Source: Desmodesmus armatus
Taxonomy: Eukaryota > Chlorophyta > Chlorophyceae > Sphaeropleales > Scenedesmaceae
Assembly (NCBI GenBank): GCA_007449985.2
Contig: VIIQ02000201.1
Location: 1-64,000 of the forward strand
Length of the DNA: 64,000 nt
Direction of reading: 5' to 3'
Every line of letters starts with the position of its first letter. The stretch's first letter is position 1. Made by a program: the position numbers and the translations under genes. Shown piece after piece: positions 31,544-45,830 of the stretch. Under the pieces are notes generated by a model. The model had not been told where the DNA came from, ran no database searches, and saw only the letters and a program-made list of their open reading frames with translations.

Positions 31544-31963
31544 GTGCAACAAGGACCGACGCAAGTCAAGCCGTGTCTACCGTGCTGGCTCCTGTCGGCA
31601 AGGTTCCCATCATGTGTCAAACCCCCGGCCGATCACCCCGCACACCTCAGATCAACGGCGCCCACCTGGTCAATCAGACCGCTTCTTCGCAGGCCCTCTC
31701 CTGCTGGCAGCATCGGGACACAGGTGAGGATGCAGGACCGCTGGGATCCCGACAGACTGACGGCCAGTAGGTGCAGAGGACGGCATGCGCACCATCTGCA
31801 CTGGCTCTTGTGCTGTGCTGGCCCAGCACAGCAGGCTGCTGTTCAGTGGCACTGCCTGCATGCACTGACATTGCACACCATTGGCTTTTTTTGTGGCCAC
31901 AGCCGCGAGCACACCACTCCTGGCACTGATCCATGTTGCTGTTGTTTGCATGTGGTCCTGCAG
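31544..31963 (+). repeat. 420-bp sub-repeat with an exon-like 180-nt core (representative copy)
   Basis: The 420-bp block starting here recurs directly at 31964, and at corresponding places in other units. Its first 180 nt (31544-31723) are preceded by a pyrimidine-rich tract ending CCTGCAG and followed by ACACAG|GTGAGG, so it looks like an internal exon. It is 60 codons long with both ends in phase 1. In that phase the frame is open (ASQAVSTVLAPVGKVPIMCQ and on to HRDTG), so tandem copies could be spliced into a protein repeat. A related core with another acceptor lies at 31138-31303. Whether any of this is transcribed is unknown. Confidence 0.55.
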
Positions 31964-34900
31964 GTGCAACAAGGACCGACGCAAGTCAAGCCGTGTCTAC
32001 CGTGCTGGCTCCTGTCGGCAAGGTTCCCATCATGTGTCAAACCCCCGGCCGATCACCCCGCACACCTCAGATCAACGGCGCCCACCTGGTCAATCAGACC
32101 GCTTCTTCGCAGGCCCTCTCCTGCTGGCAGCATCGGGACACAGGTGAGGATGCAGGACCTCTGGGTGTCAGTTTTGAGTGCGGCAGGCATCAGAGCATGC
32201 TGGTGCGGGTGTGGTTGCAGTTTTGTGTGCGTGTCAGCCACGCATGCATGTGTGTGTGTGTGTCTGCAGTTCTTGTGTTGTTTTGCATGGAAATACGGCA
32301 AGCTGCTGTTTGCCTGAACCAGGGGTGGTTTGCCTGAACCAGGCATGCATCCTGTGCATTGAGTGCATCTCCCATCCTGCGCTGCCATGCTGCCCATGCA
32401 AGACATCGGCGTGGCACGACTGCTGCCTGTGACAACAACAGAACACCCAAACAGGTAGGAAAGGGGTTCCATGGGTGTCCATCCTGCACCAAGATTGTTC
32501 AACGGGACTACTCGGACCGGCGAGGCACTCTGTGTCGACAGCCGCGCGAGGGTATGCACCCGTTGAACATGTGGAGCAAGAGCCGACTCCTGGCGACGCC
32601 ATCAGACCCCAGGGCTGTGCACTCTGGGCTTGGGCAGTGCCAGTGCCCATGTGCATGGGGAGATGGGTGTGAGCACACACGATGGATGGCAACATAGACA
32701 GCATTGTCCGCTTGCCCAAGACCCTAGCACACATCGCTTGGTTGTGGTTTGTGTGATGTGTGCAGGGACAACGCCAAGCCGTGTCTACCGTGCTGGCTCC
32801 TGTCGGCAAGGTTCCCATCATGTGTCAAACCCCCGGCCGATCACCCCGCACACCTCAGATCAACGGCGCCCACCTGGTCAATCAGACCGCTTCTTCGCAG
32901 GCCCTCTCCTGCTGGCAGCATCGGGACACAGGTGAGGATGCAGGACCGCTGGGATCCCGACAGACTGACGGCCAGTAGGTGCAGAGGACGGCATGCGCAC
33001 CATCTGCACTGGCTCTTGTGCTGTGCTGGCCCAGCACAGCAGGCTGCTGTTCAGTGGCACTGCCTGCATGCACTGACATTGCACACCATTGGCTTTTTTT
33101 GTGGCCACAGCCGCGAGCACACCACTCCTGGCACTGATCCATGTTGCTGTTGTTTGCATGTGGTCCTGCAGGTGCAACAAGGACCGACGCAAGTCAAGCC
33201 GTGTCTACCGTGCTGGCTCCTGTCGGCAAGGTTCCCATCATGTGTCAAACCCCCGGCCGATCACCCCGCACACCTCAGATCAACGGCGCCCACCTGGTCA
33301 ATCAGACCGCTTCTTCGCAGGCCCTCTCCTGCTGGCAGCATCGGGACACAGGTGAGGATGCAGGACCGCTGGGATCCCGACAGACTGACGGCCAGTAGGT
33401 GCAGAGGACGGCATGCGCACCATCTGCACTGGCTCTTGTGCTGTGCTGGCCCAGCACAGCAGGCTGCTGTTCAGTGGCACTGCCTGCATGCACTGACATT
33501 GCACACCATTGGCTTTTTTTGTGGCCACAGCCGCGAGCACACCACTCCTGGCACTGATCCATGTTGCTGTTGTTTGCATGTGGTCCTGCAGGTGCAACAA
33601 GGACCGACGCAAGTCAAGCCGTGTCTACCGTGCTGGCTCCTGTCGGCAAGGTTCCCATCATGTGTCAAACCCCCGGCCGATCACCCCGCACACCTCAGAT
33701 CAACGGCGCCCACCTGGTCAATCAGACCGCTTCTTCGCAGGCCCTCTCCTGCTGGCAGCATCGGGACACAGGTGAGGATGCAGGACCTCTGGGTGTCAGT
33801 TTTGAGTGCGGCAGGCATCAGAGCATGCTGGTGCGGGTGTGGTTGCAGTTTTGTGTGCGTGTCAGCCACGCATGCATGTGTGTGTGTGTGTCTGCAGTTC
33901 TTGTGTTGTTTTGCATGGAAATACGGCAAGCTGCTGTTTGCCTGAACCAGGGGTGGTTTGCCTGAACCAGGCATGCATCCTGTGCATTGAGTGCATCTCC
34001 CATCCTGCGCTGCCATGCTGCCCATGCAGGACATCGGCGTGGCACGACTGCTGCCTGTGACAACAACAGAACACCCAAACAGGTAGGAAAGGGGTTCCAT
34101 GGGTGTCCATCCTGCACCAAGATTGTTCAACGGGACTACTCGGACCGGCGAGGCACTCTGTGTCGACAGCCGCGCGAGGGTATGCACCCGTTGAACATGT
34201 GGAGCAAGAGCCGACTCCTGGCGACGCCATCAGACCCCAGGGCTGTGCACTCTGGGCTTGGGCAGTGCCAGTGCCCATGTGCATGGGGAGATGGGTGTGA
34301 GCACACACGATGGATGGCAACATAGACAGCATTGTCCGCTTGCCCAAGACCCTAGCACACATCGCTTGGTTGTGGTTTGTGTGATGTGTGCAGGGACAAC
34401 GCCAAGCCGTGTCTACCGTGCTGGCTCCTGTCGGCAAGGTTCCCATCATGTGTCAAACCCCCGGCCGATCACCCCGCACACCTCAGATCAACGGCGCCCA
34501 CCTGGTCAATCAGACCGCTTCTTCGCAGGCCCTCTCCTGCTGGCAGCATCGGAACACAGGTGAGGATGCAGGACCGCTGGGATCCCGACAGACTGACGGC
34601 CAGTAGGTGCAGAGGACGGCATGCGCACCATCTGCACTGGCTCTTGTGCTGTGCTGGCCCAGCACAGCAGGCTGCTGTTCAGTGGCACTGCCTGCATGCA
34701 CTGACATTGCACACCATTGGCTTTTTTTGTGGCCACAGCCGCGAGCACACCACTCCTGGCACTGATCCATGTTGCTGTTGTTTGCATGTGGTCCTGCAGG
34801 TGCAACAAGGACCGACGCAAGTCAAGCCGTGTCTACCGTGCTGGCTCCTGTCGGCAAGGTTCCCATCATGTGTCAAACCCCCGGCCGATCACCCCGCACA

Positions 34901-35082
34901 CCTCAGATCAACGGCGCCCACCTGGTCAATCAGACCGCTTCTTCGCAGGCCCTCTCCTGCTGGCAGCATCGGGACACAGGTGAGGATGCAGGACCTCTGG
35001 GTGTCAGTTTTGAGTGCGGCAGGCATCAGAGCATGCTGGTGCGGGTGTGGTTGCAGTTTTGTGTGCGTGTCAGCCACGCATG

Positions 35083-35111
35083 CATGTGTGTGTGTGTGTG
35101 TGTGTGTGTGT
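35083..35111. repeat. TG microsatellite within satellite units, copy-specific length
   Basis: A TG run follows GCATGCA in every unit. It is longest in this unit (12 bp longer than the units before it), shorter at 38,351-38,364, and interrupted as TGTGTGTATATG in the units at about 40,767, 41,971, 43,179 and 44,385. Confidence 0.85.
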
Positions 35112-38100
35112 CTGCAGTTCTTGTGTTGTTTTGCATGGAAATACGGCAAGCTGCTGTTTGCCTGAACCAGGGGTGGTTTGCCTGAACCAGGCATGCATCC
35201 TGTGCATTGAGTGCATCTCCCATCCTGCGCTGCCATGCTGCCCATGCAGGCCATCGGCGTGGCACGACTGCTGCCTGTGACAACAACAGAACACCCAAAC
35301 AGGTAGGAAAGGGGTTCCATGGGTGTCCATCCTGCACCAAGATTGTTCAACGGGACTACTCGGACCGGCGAGGCACTCTGTGTCGACAGCCGCGCGAGGG
35401 TATGCACCCGTTGAACATGTGGAGCAAGAGCCGACTCCTGGCGACGCCATCAGACCCCAGGGCTGTGCACTCTGGGCTTGGGCAGTGCCAGTGCCCATGT
35501 GCATGGGGAGATGGGTGTGAGCACACACGATGGATGGCAACATAGACAGCATTGTCCGCTTGCCCAAGACCCTAGCACACATCGCTTGGTTGTGGTTTGT
35601 GTGATGTGTGCAGGGACAACGCCAAGCCGTGTCTACCGTGCTGGCTCCTGTCGGCAAGGTTCCCATCATGTGTCAAACCCCCGGCCGATCACCCCGCACA
35701 CCTCAGATCAACGGCGCCCACCTGGTCAATCAGACCGCTTCTTCGCAGGCCCTCTCCTGCTGGCAGCATCGGGACACAGGTGAGGATGCAGGACCGCTGG
35801 GATCCCGACAGACTGACGGCCAGCAGGTGCAGAGGACGGCAGGCGCACCATCTGCACTGGCTCTTGTGCTGTGCTGGCCCAGCACAGCAGGCTGCTGTTC
35901 AGTGGCACTGCCTGCATGCACTGACATTGCACACCATTGGCTTTTTTGTGGCCACAGCCGCGAGCACACCACTCCTGGCACTGATCCATGTTGCTGTTGT
36001 TTGCATGTGGTCCTGCAGGTGCAACAAGGACCGTTGCAAGTCAAGCCGTGTCTACCGTGCTGGCTCCTGTCGGCAAGGTTCCCATCATGTGTCAAACCCC
36101 CGGCCGATCACCCCGCACACCTCAGATCAACGGCGCCCACCTGGTCAATCAGACCGCTTCTTCGCAGGCCCTCTCCTGCTGGCAGCATCGGGACACAGGT
36201 GAGGATGCAGGACCGCTGGGATCCCGACAGACTGACGGCCAGTAGGTGCAGAGGACGGCATGCGCACCATCTGCACTGGCTCTTGTGCTGTGCTGGCCCA
36301 GCACAGCAGGCTGCTGTTCAGTGGCACTGCCTGCATGCACTGACATTGCACACCATTGGCTTTTTTTGTGGCCACAGCCGCGAGCACACCACTCCTGGCA
36401 CTGATCCATGTTGCTGTTGTTTGCATGTGGTCCTGCAGGTGCAACAAGGACCGTTGCAAGTCAAGCCGTGTCTACCGTGCTGGCTCCTGTCGGCAAGGTT
36501 CCCATCATGTGTCAAACCCCCGGCCGATCACCCCGCACACCTCAGATCAACGGCGCCCACCTGGTCAATCAGACCGCTTCTTCGCAGGCCCTCTCCTGCT
36601 GGCAGCATCGGGACACAGGTGAGGATGCAGGACCGCTGGGATCCCGACAGACTGACGGCCAGTAGGTGCAGAGGACGGCATGCGCACCATCTGCACTGGC
36701 TCTTGTGCTGTGCTGGCCCAGCACAGCAGGCTGCTGTTCAGTGGCACTGCCTGCATGCACTGACATTGCACACCATTGGCTTTTTTTGTGGCCACAGCCG
36801 CGAGCACACCACTCCTGGCACTGATCCATGTTGCTGTTGTTTGCATGTGGTCCTGCAGGTGCAACAAGGACCGACGCAAGTCAAGCCGTGTCTACCGTGC
36901 TGGCTCCTGTCGGCAAGGTTCCCATCATGTGTCAAACCCCCGGCCGATCACCCCGCACACCTCAGATCAACGGCGCCCACCTGGTCAATCAGACCGCTTC
37001 TTCGCAGGCCCTCTCCTGCTGGCAGCATCGGGACACAGGTGAGGATGCAGGACCTCTGGGTGTCAGTTTTGAGTGCGGCAGGCATCAGAGCATGCTGGTG
37101 CGGGTGTGGTTGCAGTTTTGTGTGCGTGTCAGCCACGCATGCATGTGTGTGTGTGTGTCTGCAGTTCTTGTGTTGTTTTGCATGGAAATACGGCAAGCTG
37201 CTGTTTGCCTGAACCAGGGGTGGTTTGCCTGAACCAGGCATGCATCCTGTGCATTGAGTGCATCTCCCATCCTGCGCTGCCATGCTGCCCATGCAAGACA
37301 TCGGCGTGGCACGACTGCTGCCTGTGACAACAACAGAACACCCAAACAGGTAGGAAAGGGGTTCCATGGGTGTCCATCCTGCACCAAGATTGTTCAACGG
37401 GACTACTCGGACCGGCGAGGCACTCTGTGTCGACAGCCGCGCGAGGGTATGCACCCGTTGAACATGTGGAGCAAGAGCCGACTCCTGGCGACGCCATCAG
37501 ACCCCAGGGCTGTGCACTCTGGGCTTGGGCAGTGCCAGTGCCCATGTGCATGGGGAGATGGGTGTGAGCACACACGATGGATGGCAACATAGACAGCATT
37601 GTCCGCTTGCCCAAGACCCTAGCACACATCGCTTGGTTGTGGTTTGTGTGATGTGTGCAGGGACAACGCCAAGCCGTGTCTACCGTGCTGGCTCCTGTCG
37701 GCAAGGTTCCCATCATGTGTCAAACCCCCGGCCGATCACCCCGCACACCTCAGATCAACGGCGCCCACCTGGTCAATCAGACCGCTTCTTCGCAGGCCCT
37801 CTCCTGCTGGCAGCATCGGGACACAGGTGAGGATGCAGGACCGCTGGGATCCCGACAGACTGACGGCCAGTAGGTGCAGAGGACGGCATGCGCACCATCT
37901 GCACTGGCTCTTGTGCTGTGCTGGCCCAGCACAGCAGGCTGCTGTTCAGTGGCACTGCCTGCATGCACTGACATTGCACACCATTGGCTTTTTTTGTGGC
38001 CACAGCCGCGAGCACACCACTCCTGGCACTGATCCATGTTGCTGTTGTTTGCATGTGGTCCTGCAGGTGCAACAAGGACCGTTGCAAGTCAAGCCGTGTC

Positions 38101-41100
38101 TACCGTGCTGGCTCCTGTCGGCAAGGTTCCCATCATGTGTCAAACCCCCGGCCGATCACCCCGCACACCTCAGATCAACGGCGCCCACCTGGTCAATCAG
38201 ACCGCTTCTTCGCAGGCCCTCTCCTGCTGGCAGCATCGGGACACAGGTGAGGATGCAGGACCTCTGGGTGTCAGTTTTGAGTGCGGCAGGCATCAGAGCA
38301 TGCTGGTGCGGGTGTGGTTGCAGTTTTGTGTGCGTGTCAGCCACGCATGCATGTGTGTGTGTGTCTGCAGTTCTTGTGTTGTTTTGCATGGAAATACGGC
38401 AAGCTGCTGTTTGCCTGAACCAGGGGTGGTTTGCCTGAACCAGGCATGCATCCTGTGCATTGAGTGCATCTCCCATCCTGCGCTGCCATGCTGCCCATGC
38501 AGGCCATCGGCGTGGCACGACTGCTGCCTGTGACAACAACAGAACACCCAAACAGGTAGGAAAGGGGTTCCATGGGTGTCCATCCTGCACCAAGATTGTT
38601 CAACGGGACTACTCGGACCGGCGAGGCACTCTGTGTCGACAGCCGCGCGAGGGTATGCACCCGTTGAACATGTGGAGCAAGAGCTGACTCCTGGCGACGC
38701 CATCAGACCCCAGGGCTGTGCACTCTGGGCTTGGGCAGTGCCAGTGCCCATGTGCATGGGGAGATGGGTGTGAGCACACACGATGGATGGCAACATAGAC
38801 AGCATTGTCCGCTTGCCCAAGACCCTAGCACACATCGCTTGGTTGTGGTTTGTGTGATGTGTGCAGGGACAACGCCAAGCCGTGTCTACCGTGCTGGCTC
38901 CTGTCGGCAAGGTTCCCATCATGTGTCAAACCCCGGCCGATCACCCCGCACACCTCAGATCAACGGCGCCCACCTGGTCAATCAGACCGCTTCTTCGCAG
39001 GCCCTCTCCTGCTGGCAGCATCGGGACACAGGTGAGGATGCAGGACCGCTGGGATCCCGACAGACTGACGGCCAGTAGGTGCAGAGGACGGCATGCGCAC
39101 CATCTGCACTGGCTCTTGTGCTGTGCTGGCCCAGCACAGCAGGCTGCTGTTCAGTGGCACTGCCTGCATGCACTGACATTGCACACCATTGGCTTTTTTT
39201 GTGGCCACAGCCGCGAGCACACCACTCCTGGCACTGATCCATGTTGCTGTTGTTTGCATGTGGTCCTGCAGGTGCAACAAGGACCGACGCAAGTCAAGCC
39301 GTGTCTACCGTGCTGGCTCCTGTCGGCAAGGTTCCCATCATGTGTCAAACCCCCGGCCGATCACCCCGCACACCTCAGATCAACGGCGCCCACCTGGTCA
39401 ATCAGACCGCTTCTTCGCAGGCCCTCTCCTGCTGGCAGCATCGGGACACAGGTGAGGATGCAGGACCTCTGGGTGTCAGTTTTGAGTGCGGCAGGCATCA
39501 GAGCATGCTGGTGCGGGTGTGGTTGCAGTTTTGTGTGCGTGTCAGCCACGCATGCATGTGTGTGTGTGTGTCTGCAGTTCTTGTGTTGTTTTGCATGGAA
39601 ATACGGCAAGCTGCTGTTTGCCTGAACCAGGGGTGGTTTGCCTGAACCAGGCATGCATCCTGTGCATTGAGTGCATCTCCCATCCTGCGCTGCCATGCTG
39701 CCCATGCAGGACATCGGCGTGGCACGACTGCTGCCTGTGACAACAACAGAACACCCAAACAGGTAGGAAAGGGGTTCCATGGGTGTCCATCCTGCACCAA
39801 GATTGTTCAACGGGACTACTCGGACCGGCGAGGCACTCTGTGTCGACAGCCGCGCGAGGGTATGCACCCGTTGAACATGTGGAGCAAGAGCCGACTCCTG
39901 GCGACGCCATCAGACCCCAGGGCTGTGCACTCTGGGCTTGGGCAGTGCCAGTGCCCATGTGCATGGGGAGATGGGTGTGAGCACACACGATGGATGGCAA
40001 CATAGACAGCATTGTCCGCTTGCCCAAGACCCTAGCACACATCGCTTGGTTGTGGTTTGTGTGATGTGTGCAGGGACAACGCCAAGCCGTGTCTACCGTG
40101 CTGGCTCCTGTCGGCAAGGTTCCCATCATGTGTCAAACCCCCGGCCGATCACCCCGCACACCTCAGATCAACGGCGCCCACCTGGTCAATCAGACCGCTT
40201 CTTCGCAGGCCCTCTCCTGCTGGCAGCATCGGGACACAGGTGAGGATGCAGGACCGCTGGGATCCCGACAGACTGACGGCCAGTAGGTGCAGAGGACGGC
40301 ATGCGCACCATCTGCACTGGCTCTTGTGCTGTGCTGGCCCAGCACAGCAGGCTGCTGTTCAGTGGCACTGCCTGCATGCACTGACATTGCACACCATTGG
40401 CTTTTTTTGTGGCCACAGCCGCGAGCACACCACTCCTGGCACTGATCCATGTTGCTGTTGTTTGCATGTGGTCCTGCAGGTGCAACAAGGACCGACGCAA
40501 GTCAAGCCGTGTCTACCGTGCTGGCTCCTGTCGGCAAGGTTCCCATCATGTGTCAAACCCCCGGCCGATCACCCCGCACACCTCAGATCAACGGCGCCCA
40601 CCTGGTCAATCAGACCGCTTCTTCGCAGGCCCTCTCCTGCTGGCAGCATCGGGACACAGGTGAGGATGCAGGACCTCTGGGTGTCAGTTTTGAGTGCGGC
40701 AGGCATCAGAGCATGCTGGTGCGGGTGTGGTTGCAGTTTTGTGTGCGTGTCAGCCACGCATGCATGTGTGTATATGTCTGCAGTTCTTGTGTTGTTTTGC
40801 ATGGAAATACGGCAAGCTGCTGTTTGCCTGAACCAGGGGTGGTTTGCCTGAACCAGGCATGCATCCTGTGCATTGAGTGCATCTCCCATCCTGCGCTGCC
40901 ATGCTGCCCATGCAGGCCATCGGCGTGGCACGACTGCTGCCTGTGACAACAACAGAACACCCAAACAGGTAGGAAAGGGGTTCCATGGGTGTCCATCCTG
41001 CACCAAGATTGTTCAACGGGACTACTCGGACCGGCGAGGCACTCTGTGTCGACAGCCGCGCGAGGGTATGCACCCGTTGAACATGTGGAGCAAGAGCCGA

Positions 41101-44100
41101 CTCCTGGCGACGCCATCAGACCCCAGGGCTGTGCACTCTGGGCTTGGGCAGTGCCAGTGCCCATGTGCATGGGGAGATGGGTGTGAGCACACACGATGGA
41201 TGGCAACATAGACAGCATTGTCCGCTTGCCCAAGACCCTAGCACACATCGCTTGGTTGTGGTTTGTGTGATGTGTGCAGGGACAACGCCAAGCCGTGTCT
41301 ACCGTGCTGGCTCCTGTCGGCAAGGTTCCCATCATGTGTCAAACCCCCGGCCGATCACCCCGCACACCTCAGATCAACGGCGCCCACCTGGTCAATCAGA
41401 CCGCTTCTTCGCAGGCCCTCTCCTGCTGGCAGCATCGGGACACAGGTGAGGATGCAGGACCGCTGGGATCCCGACAGACTGACGGCCAGTAGGTGCAGAG
41501 GACGGCATGCGCACCATCTGCACTGGCTCTTGTGCTGTGCTGGCCCAGCACAGCAGGCTGCTGTTCAGTGGCACTGCCTGCATGCACTGACATTGCACAC
41601 CATTGGCTTTTTTTGTGGCCACAGCCGCGAGCACACCACTCCTGGCACTGATCCATGTTGCTGTTGTTTGCATGTGGTCCTGCAGGTGCAACAAGGACCG
41701 ACGCAAGTCAAGCCGTGTCTACCGTGCTGGCTCCTGTCGGCAAGGTTCCCATCATGTGTCAAACCCCCGGCCGATCACCCCGCACACCTCAGATCAACGG
41801 CGCCCACCTGGTCAATCAGACCGCTTCTTCGCAGGCCCTCTCCTGCTGGCAGCATCGGGACACAGGTGAGGATGCAGGACCTCTGGGTGTCAGTTTTGAG
41901 TGCGGCAGGCATCAGAGCATGCTGGTGCGGGTGTGGTTGCAGTTTTGTGTGCGTGTCAGCCACGCATGCATGTGTGTATATGTCTGCAGTTCTTGTGTTG
42001 TTTTGCATGGAAATACGGCAAGCTGCTGTTTGCCTGAACCAGGGGTGGTTTGCCTGAACCAGGCATGCATCCTGTGCATTGAGTGCATCTCCCATCCTGC
42101 GCTGCCATGCTGCCCATGCAGGCCATCGGCGTGGCACGACTGCTGCCTGTGACAACAACAGAACACCCAAACAGGTAGGAAAGGGGTTCCATGGGTGTCC
42201 ATCCTGCACCAAGATTGTTCAACGGGACTACTCGGACCGGCGAGGCACTCTGTGTCGACAGCCGCGCGAGGGTATGCACCCGTTGAACATGTGGAGCAAG
42301 AGCCGACTCCTGGCGACGCCATCAGACCCCAGGGCTGTGCACTCTGGGCTTGGGCAGTGCCAGTGCCCATGTGCATGGGGAGATGGGTGTGAGCACACAC
42401 GATGGATGGCAACATAGACAGCATTGTCCGCTTGCCCAAGACCCTAGCACACATCGCTTGGTTGTGGTTTGTGTGATGTGTGCAGGGACAACGCCAAGCC
42501 GTGTCTACCGTGCTGGCTCCTGTCGGCAAGGTTCCCATCATGTGTCAAACCCCCGGCCGATCACCCCGCACACCTCAGATCAACGGCGCCCACCTGGTCA
42601 ATCAGACCGCTTCTTCGCAGGCCCTCTCCTGCTGGCAGCATCGGGACACAGGTGAGGATGCAGGACCGCTGGAATCCCGACAGACTGACGGCCAGTAGGT
42701 GCAGAGGACGGCAGGCGCACCATCTGCACTGGCTCTTGTGCTGTGCTGGCCCAGCACAGCAGGCTGCTGTTCAGTGGCACTGCCTGCATGCACTGACATT
42801 GCACACCATTGGCTTTTTTTGTGGCCACAGCCGCGAGCACACCACTCCTGGCACTGATCCATGTTGCTGTTGTTTGCATGTGGTCCTGCAGGTGCAACAA
42901 GGACCGACGCAAGTCAAGCCGTGTCTACCGTGCTGGCTCCTGTCGGCAAGGTTCCCATCATGTGTCAAACCCCCGGCCGATCACCCCGCACACCTCAGAT
43001 CAACGGCGCCCACCTGGTCAATCAGACCGCTTCTTCGCAGGCCCTCTCCTGCTGGCAGCATCGGGACACAGGTGAGGATGCAGGACCTCTGGGTGTCAGT
43101 TTTGAGTGCGGCAGGCATCAGAGCATGCTGGTGCGGGTGTGGTTGCAGTTTTGTGTGCGTGTCAGCCACGCATGCATGTGTGTATATGTCTGCAGTTCTT
43201 GTGTTGTTTTGCATGGAAATACGGCAAGCTGCTGTTTGCCTGAACCAGGGGTGGTTTGCCTGAACCAGGCATGCATCCTGTGCATTGAGTGCATCTCCCA
43301 TCCTGCGCTGCCATGCTGCCCATGCAGGCCATCGGCGTGGCACGACTGCTGCCTGTGACAACAACAGAACACCCAAACAGGTAGGAAAGGGGTTCCATGG
43401 GTGTCCATCCTGCACCAAGATTGTTCAACGGGACTACTCGGACCGGCGAGGCACTCTGTGTCGACAGCCGCGCGAGGGTATGCACCCGTTGAACATGTGG
43501 AGCAAGAGCCGACTCCTGGCGACGCCATCAGACCCCAGGGCTGTGCACTCTGGGCTTGGGCAGTGCCAGTGCCCATGTGCATGGGGAGATGGGTGTGAGC
43601 ACACACGATGGATGGCAACATAGACAGCATTGTCCGCTTGCCCAAGACCCTAGCACACATCGCTTGGTTGTGGTTTGTGTGATGTGTGCAGGGACAACGC
43701 CAAGCCGTGTCTACCGTGCTGGCTCCTGTCGGCAAGGTTCCCATCATGTGTCAAACCCCCGGCCGATCACCCCGCACACCTCAGATCAACGGCGCCCACC
43801 TGGTCAATCAGACCGCTTCTTCGCAGGCCCTCTCCTGCTGGCAGCATCGGGACACAGGTGAGGATGCAGGACCGCTGGGATCCCGACAGACTGACGGCCA
43901 GCAGGTGCAGAGGACGGCAGGCGCACCATCTGCACTGGCTCTTGTGCTGTGCTGGCCCAGCACAGCAGGCTGCTGTTCAGTGGCACTGCCTGCATGCACT
44001 GACATTGCACACCATTGGCTTTTTTTGTGGCCACAGCCGCGAGCACACCACTCCTGGCACTGATCCATGTTGCTGTTGTTTGCATGTGGTCCTGCAGGTG

Positions 44101-45830
44101 CAACAAGGACCGTTGCAAGTCAAGCCGTGTCTACCGTGCTGGCTCCTGTCGGCAAGGTTCCCATCATGTGTCAAACCCCCGGCCGATCACCCCGCACACC
44201 TCAGATCAACGGCGCCCACCTGGTCAATCAGACCGCTTCTTCGCAGGCCCTCTCCTGCTGGCAGCATCGGGACACAGGTGAGGATGCAGGACCTCTGGGT
44301 GTCAGTTTTGAGTGCGGCAGGCATCAGAGCATGCTGGTGCGGGTGTGGTTGCAGTTTTGTGTGCGTGTCAGCCACGCATGCATGTGTGTATATGTCTGCA
44401 GTTCTTGTGTTGTTTTGCATGGAAATACGGCAAGCTGCTGTTTGCCTGAACCAGGGGTGGTTTGCCTGAACCAGGCATGCATCCTGTGCATTGAGTGCAT
44501 CTCCCATCCTGCGCTGCCATGCTGCCCATGCAGGCCATCGGCGTGGCACGACTGCTGCCTGTGACAACAACAGAACACCCAAACAGGTAGGAAAGGGGTT
44601 CCATGGGTGTCCATCCTGCACCAAGATTGTTCAACGGGACTACTCGGACCGGCGAGGCACTCTGTGTCGACAGCCGCGCGAGGGTATGCACCCGTTGAAC
44701 ATGTGGAGCAAGAGCCGACTCCTGGCGACGCCATCAGACCCCAGGGCTGTGCACTCTGGGCTTGGGCAGTGCCAGTGCCCATGTGCATGGGGAGATGGGT
44801 GTGAGCACACACGATGGATGGCAACATAGACAGCATTGTCCGCTTGCCCAAGACCCTAGCACACATCGCTTGGTTGTGGTTTGTGTGATGTGTGCAGGGA
44901 CAACGCCAAGCCGTGTCTACCGTGCTGGCTCCTGTCGGCAAGGTTCCCATCATGTGTCAAACCCCCGGCCGATCACCCCGCACACCTCAGATCAACGGCG
45001 CCCACCTGGTCAATCAGACCGCTTCTTCGCAGGCCCTCTCCTGCTGGCAGCATCGGGACACAGGTGAGGATGCAGGACCTCTGGGATCCCGACAGACTGA
45101 CGGCCAGCAGGTGCAGAGGACGGCAGGCGCACCATCTGCACTGGCTCTTGTGCTGTGCTGGCCCAGCACAACAGGCTGCTGTTCAGTGGCACTGCCTGCA
45201 TGCACTGACATTGCACACCATTGGCTTTTTTTGTGGCCACAGCCGCGAGCACACCACTCCTGGCACTGATCCATGTTGCTGTTGTTTGCATGTGGTCCTG
45301 CAGGTGCAACAAGGACCGTTGCAAGTCAAGCCGTGTCTACCGTGCTGGCTCCTGTCGGCAAGGTTCCCATCATGTGTCAAACCCCCGGCCGATCACCCCG
45401 CACACCTCAGATCAACGGCGCCCACCTGGTCAATCAGACCGCTTCTTCGCAGGCCCTCTCCTGCTGGCAGCATCGGGACACAGGTGAGGATGCAGGACCT
45501 CTGGGATCCCGACAGACTGACGGCCAGTAGGTGCAGAGGACGGCAGGCGCACCATCTGCACTGGCTCTTGTGCTGTGCTGGCCCAGCACAGCAGGCTGCT
45601 GTTCAGTGGCACTGCCTGCATGCACTGACATTGCACACCATTGGCTTTTTTTGTGGCCACAGCCGCGAGCACACCACTCCTGGCACTGATCCATGTTGCT
45701 GTTGTTTGCATGTGGTCCTGCAGGTGCAACAAGGACCGTTGCAAGTCAAGCCGTGTCAGGATAAACTTTGATAAACTGCTTATAATGGACGAACATGATG
45801 ATGAAAAGGAGAAAGTGGTTTTAAAAGAAG

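Larger units (their letters stand above)
30241..45757. repeat. Higher-order tandem (satellite) array, base period about 1,206 bp
   Basis: This is a 15.5-kb head-to-tail array. Taking the word TGTGATGTGTGCAGGGACAA as a phase mark, units begin near 31121, 32749, 34377, 35597, 37644, 38850, 40057, 41263, 42469, 43675 and 44881. Spacings are 1628, 1628, 1220, 2047, 1207 and then about 1206. The excess over 1,206-1,208 is one 420-bp block (1628), two blocks (2047), or a longer TG run (1220). Copies are nearly identical. Every frame over long distances is open, giving spurious ORFs up to 534 codons. The array is cut by the viral insertion at 45757 and resumes at 63939, so it extends beyond the window. 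Confidence 0.93.

Noticed and set aside
31121..37212. ORFs of 260-534 codons running through the satellite
   Set aside because: They arise because the repeat unit has few stops. They read through splice-like sites and intron-like TG runs, and overlap equally long ORFs in other frames and strands. Only the 180-nt core is reported as exon-like.
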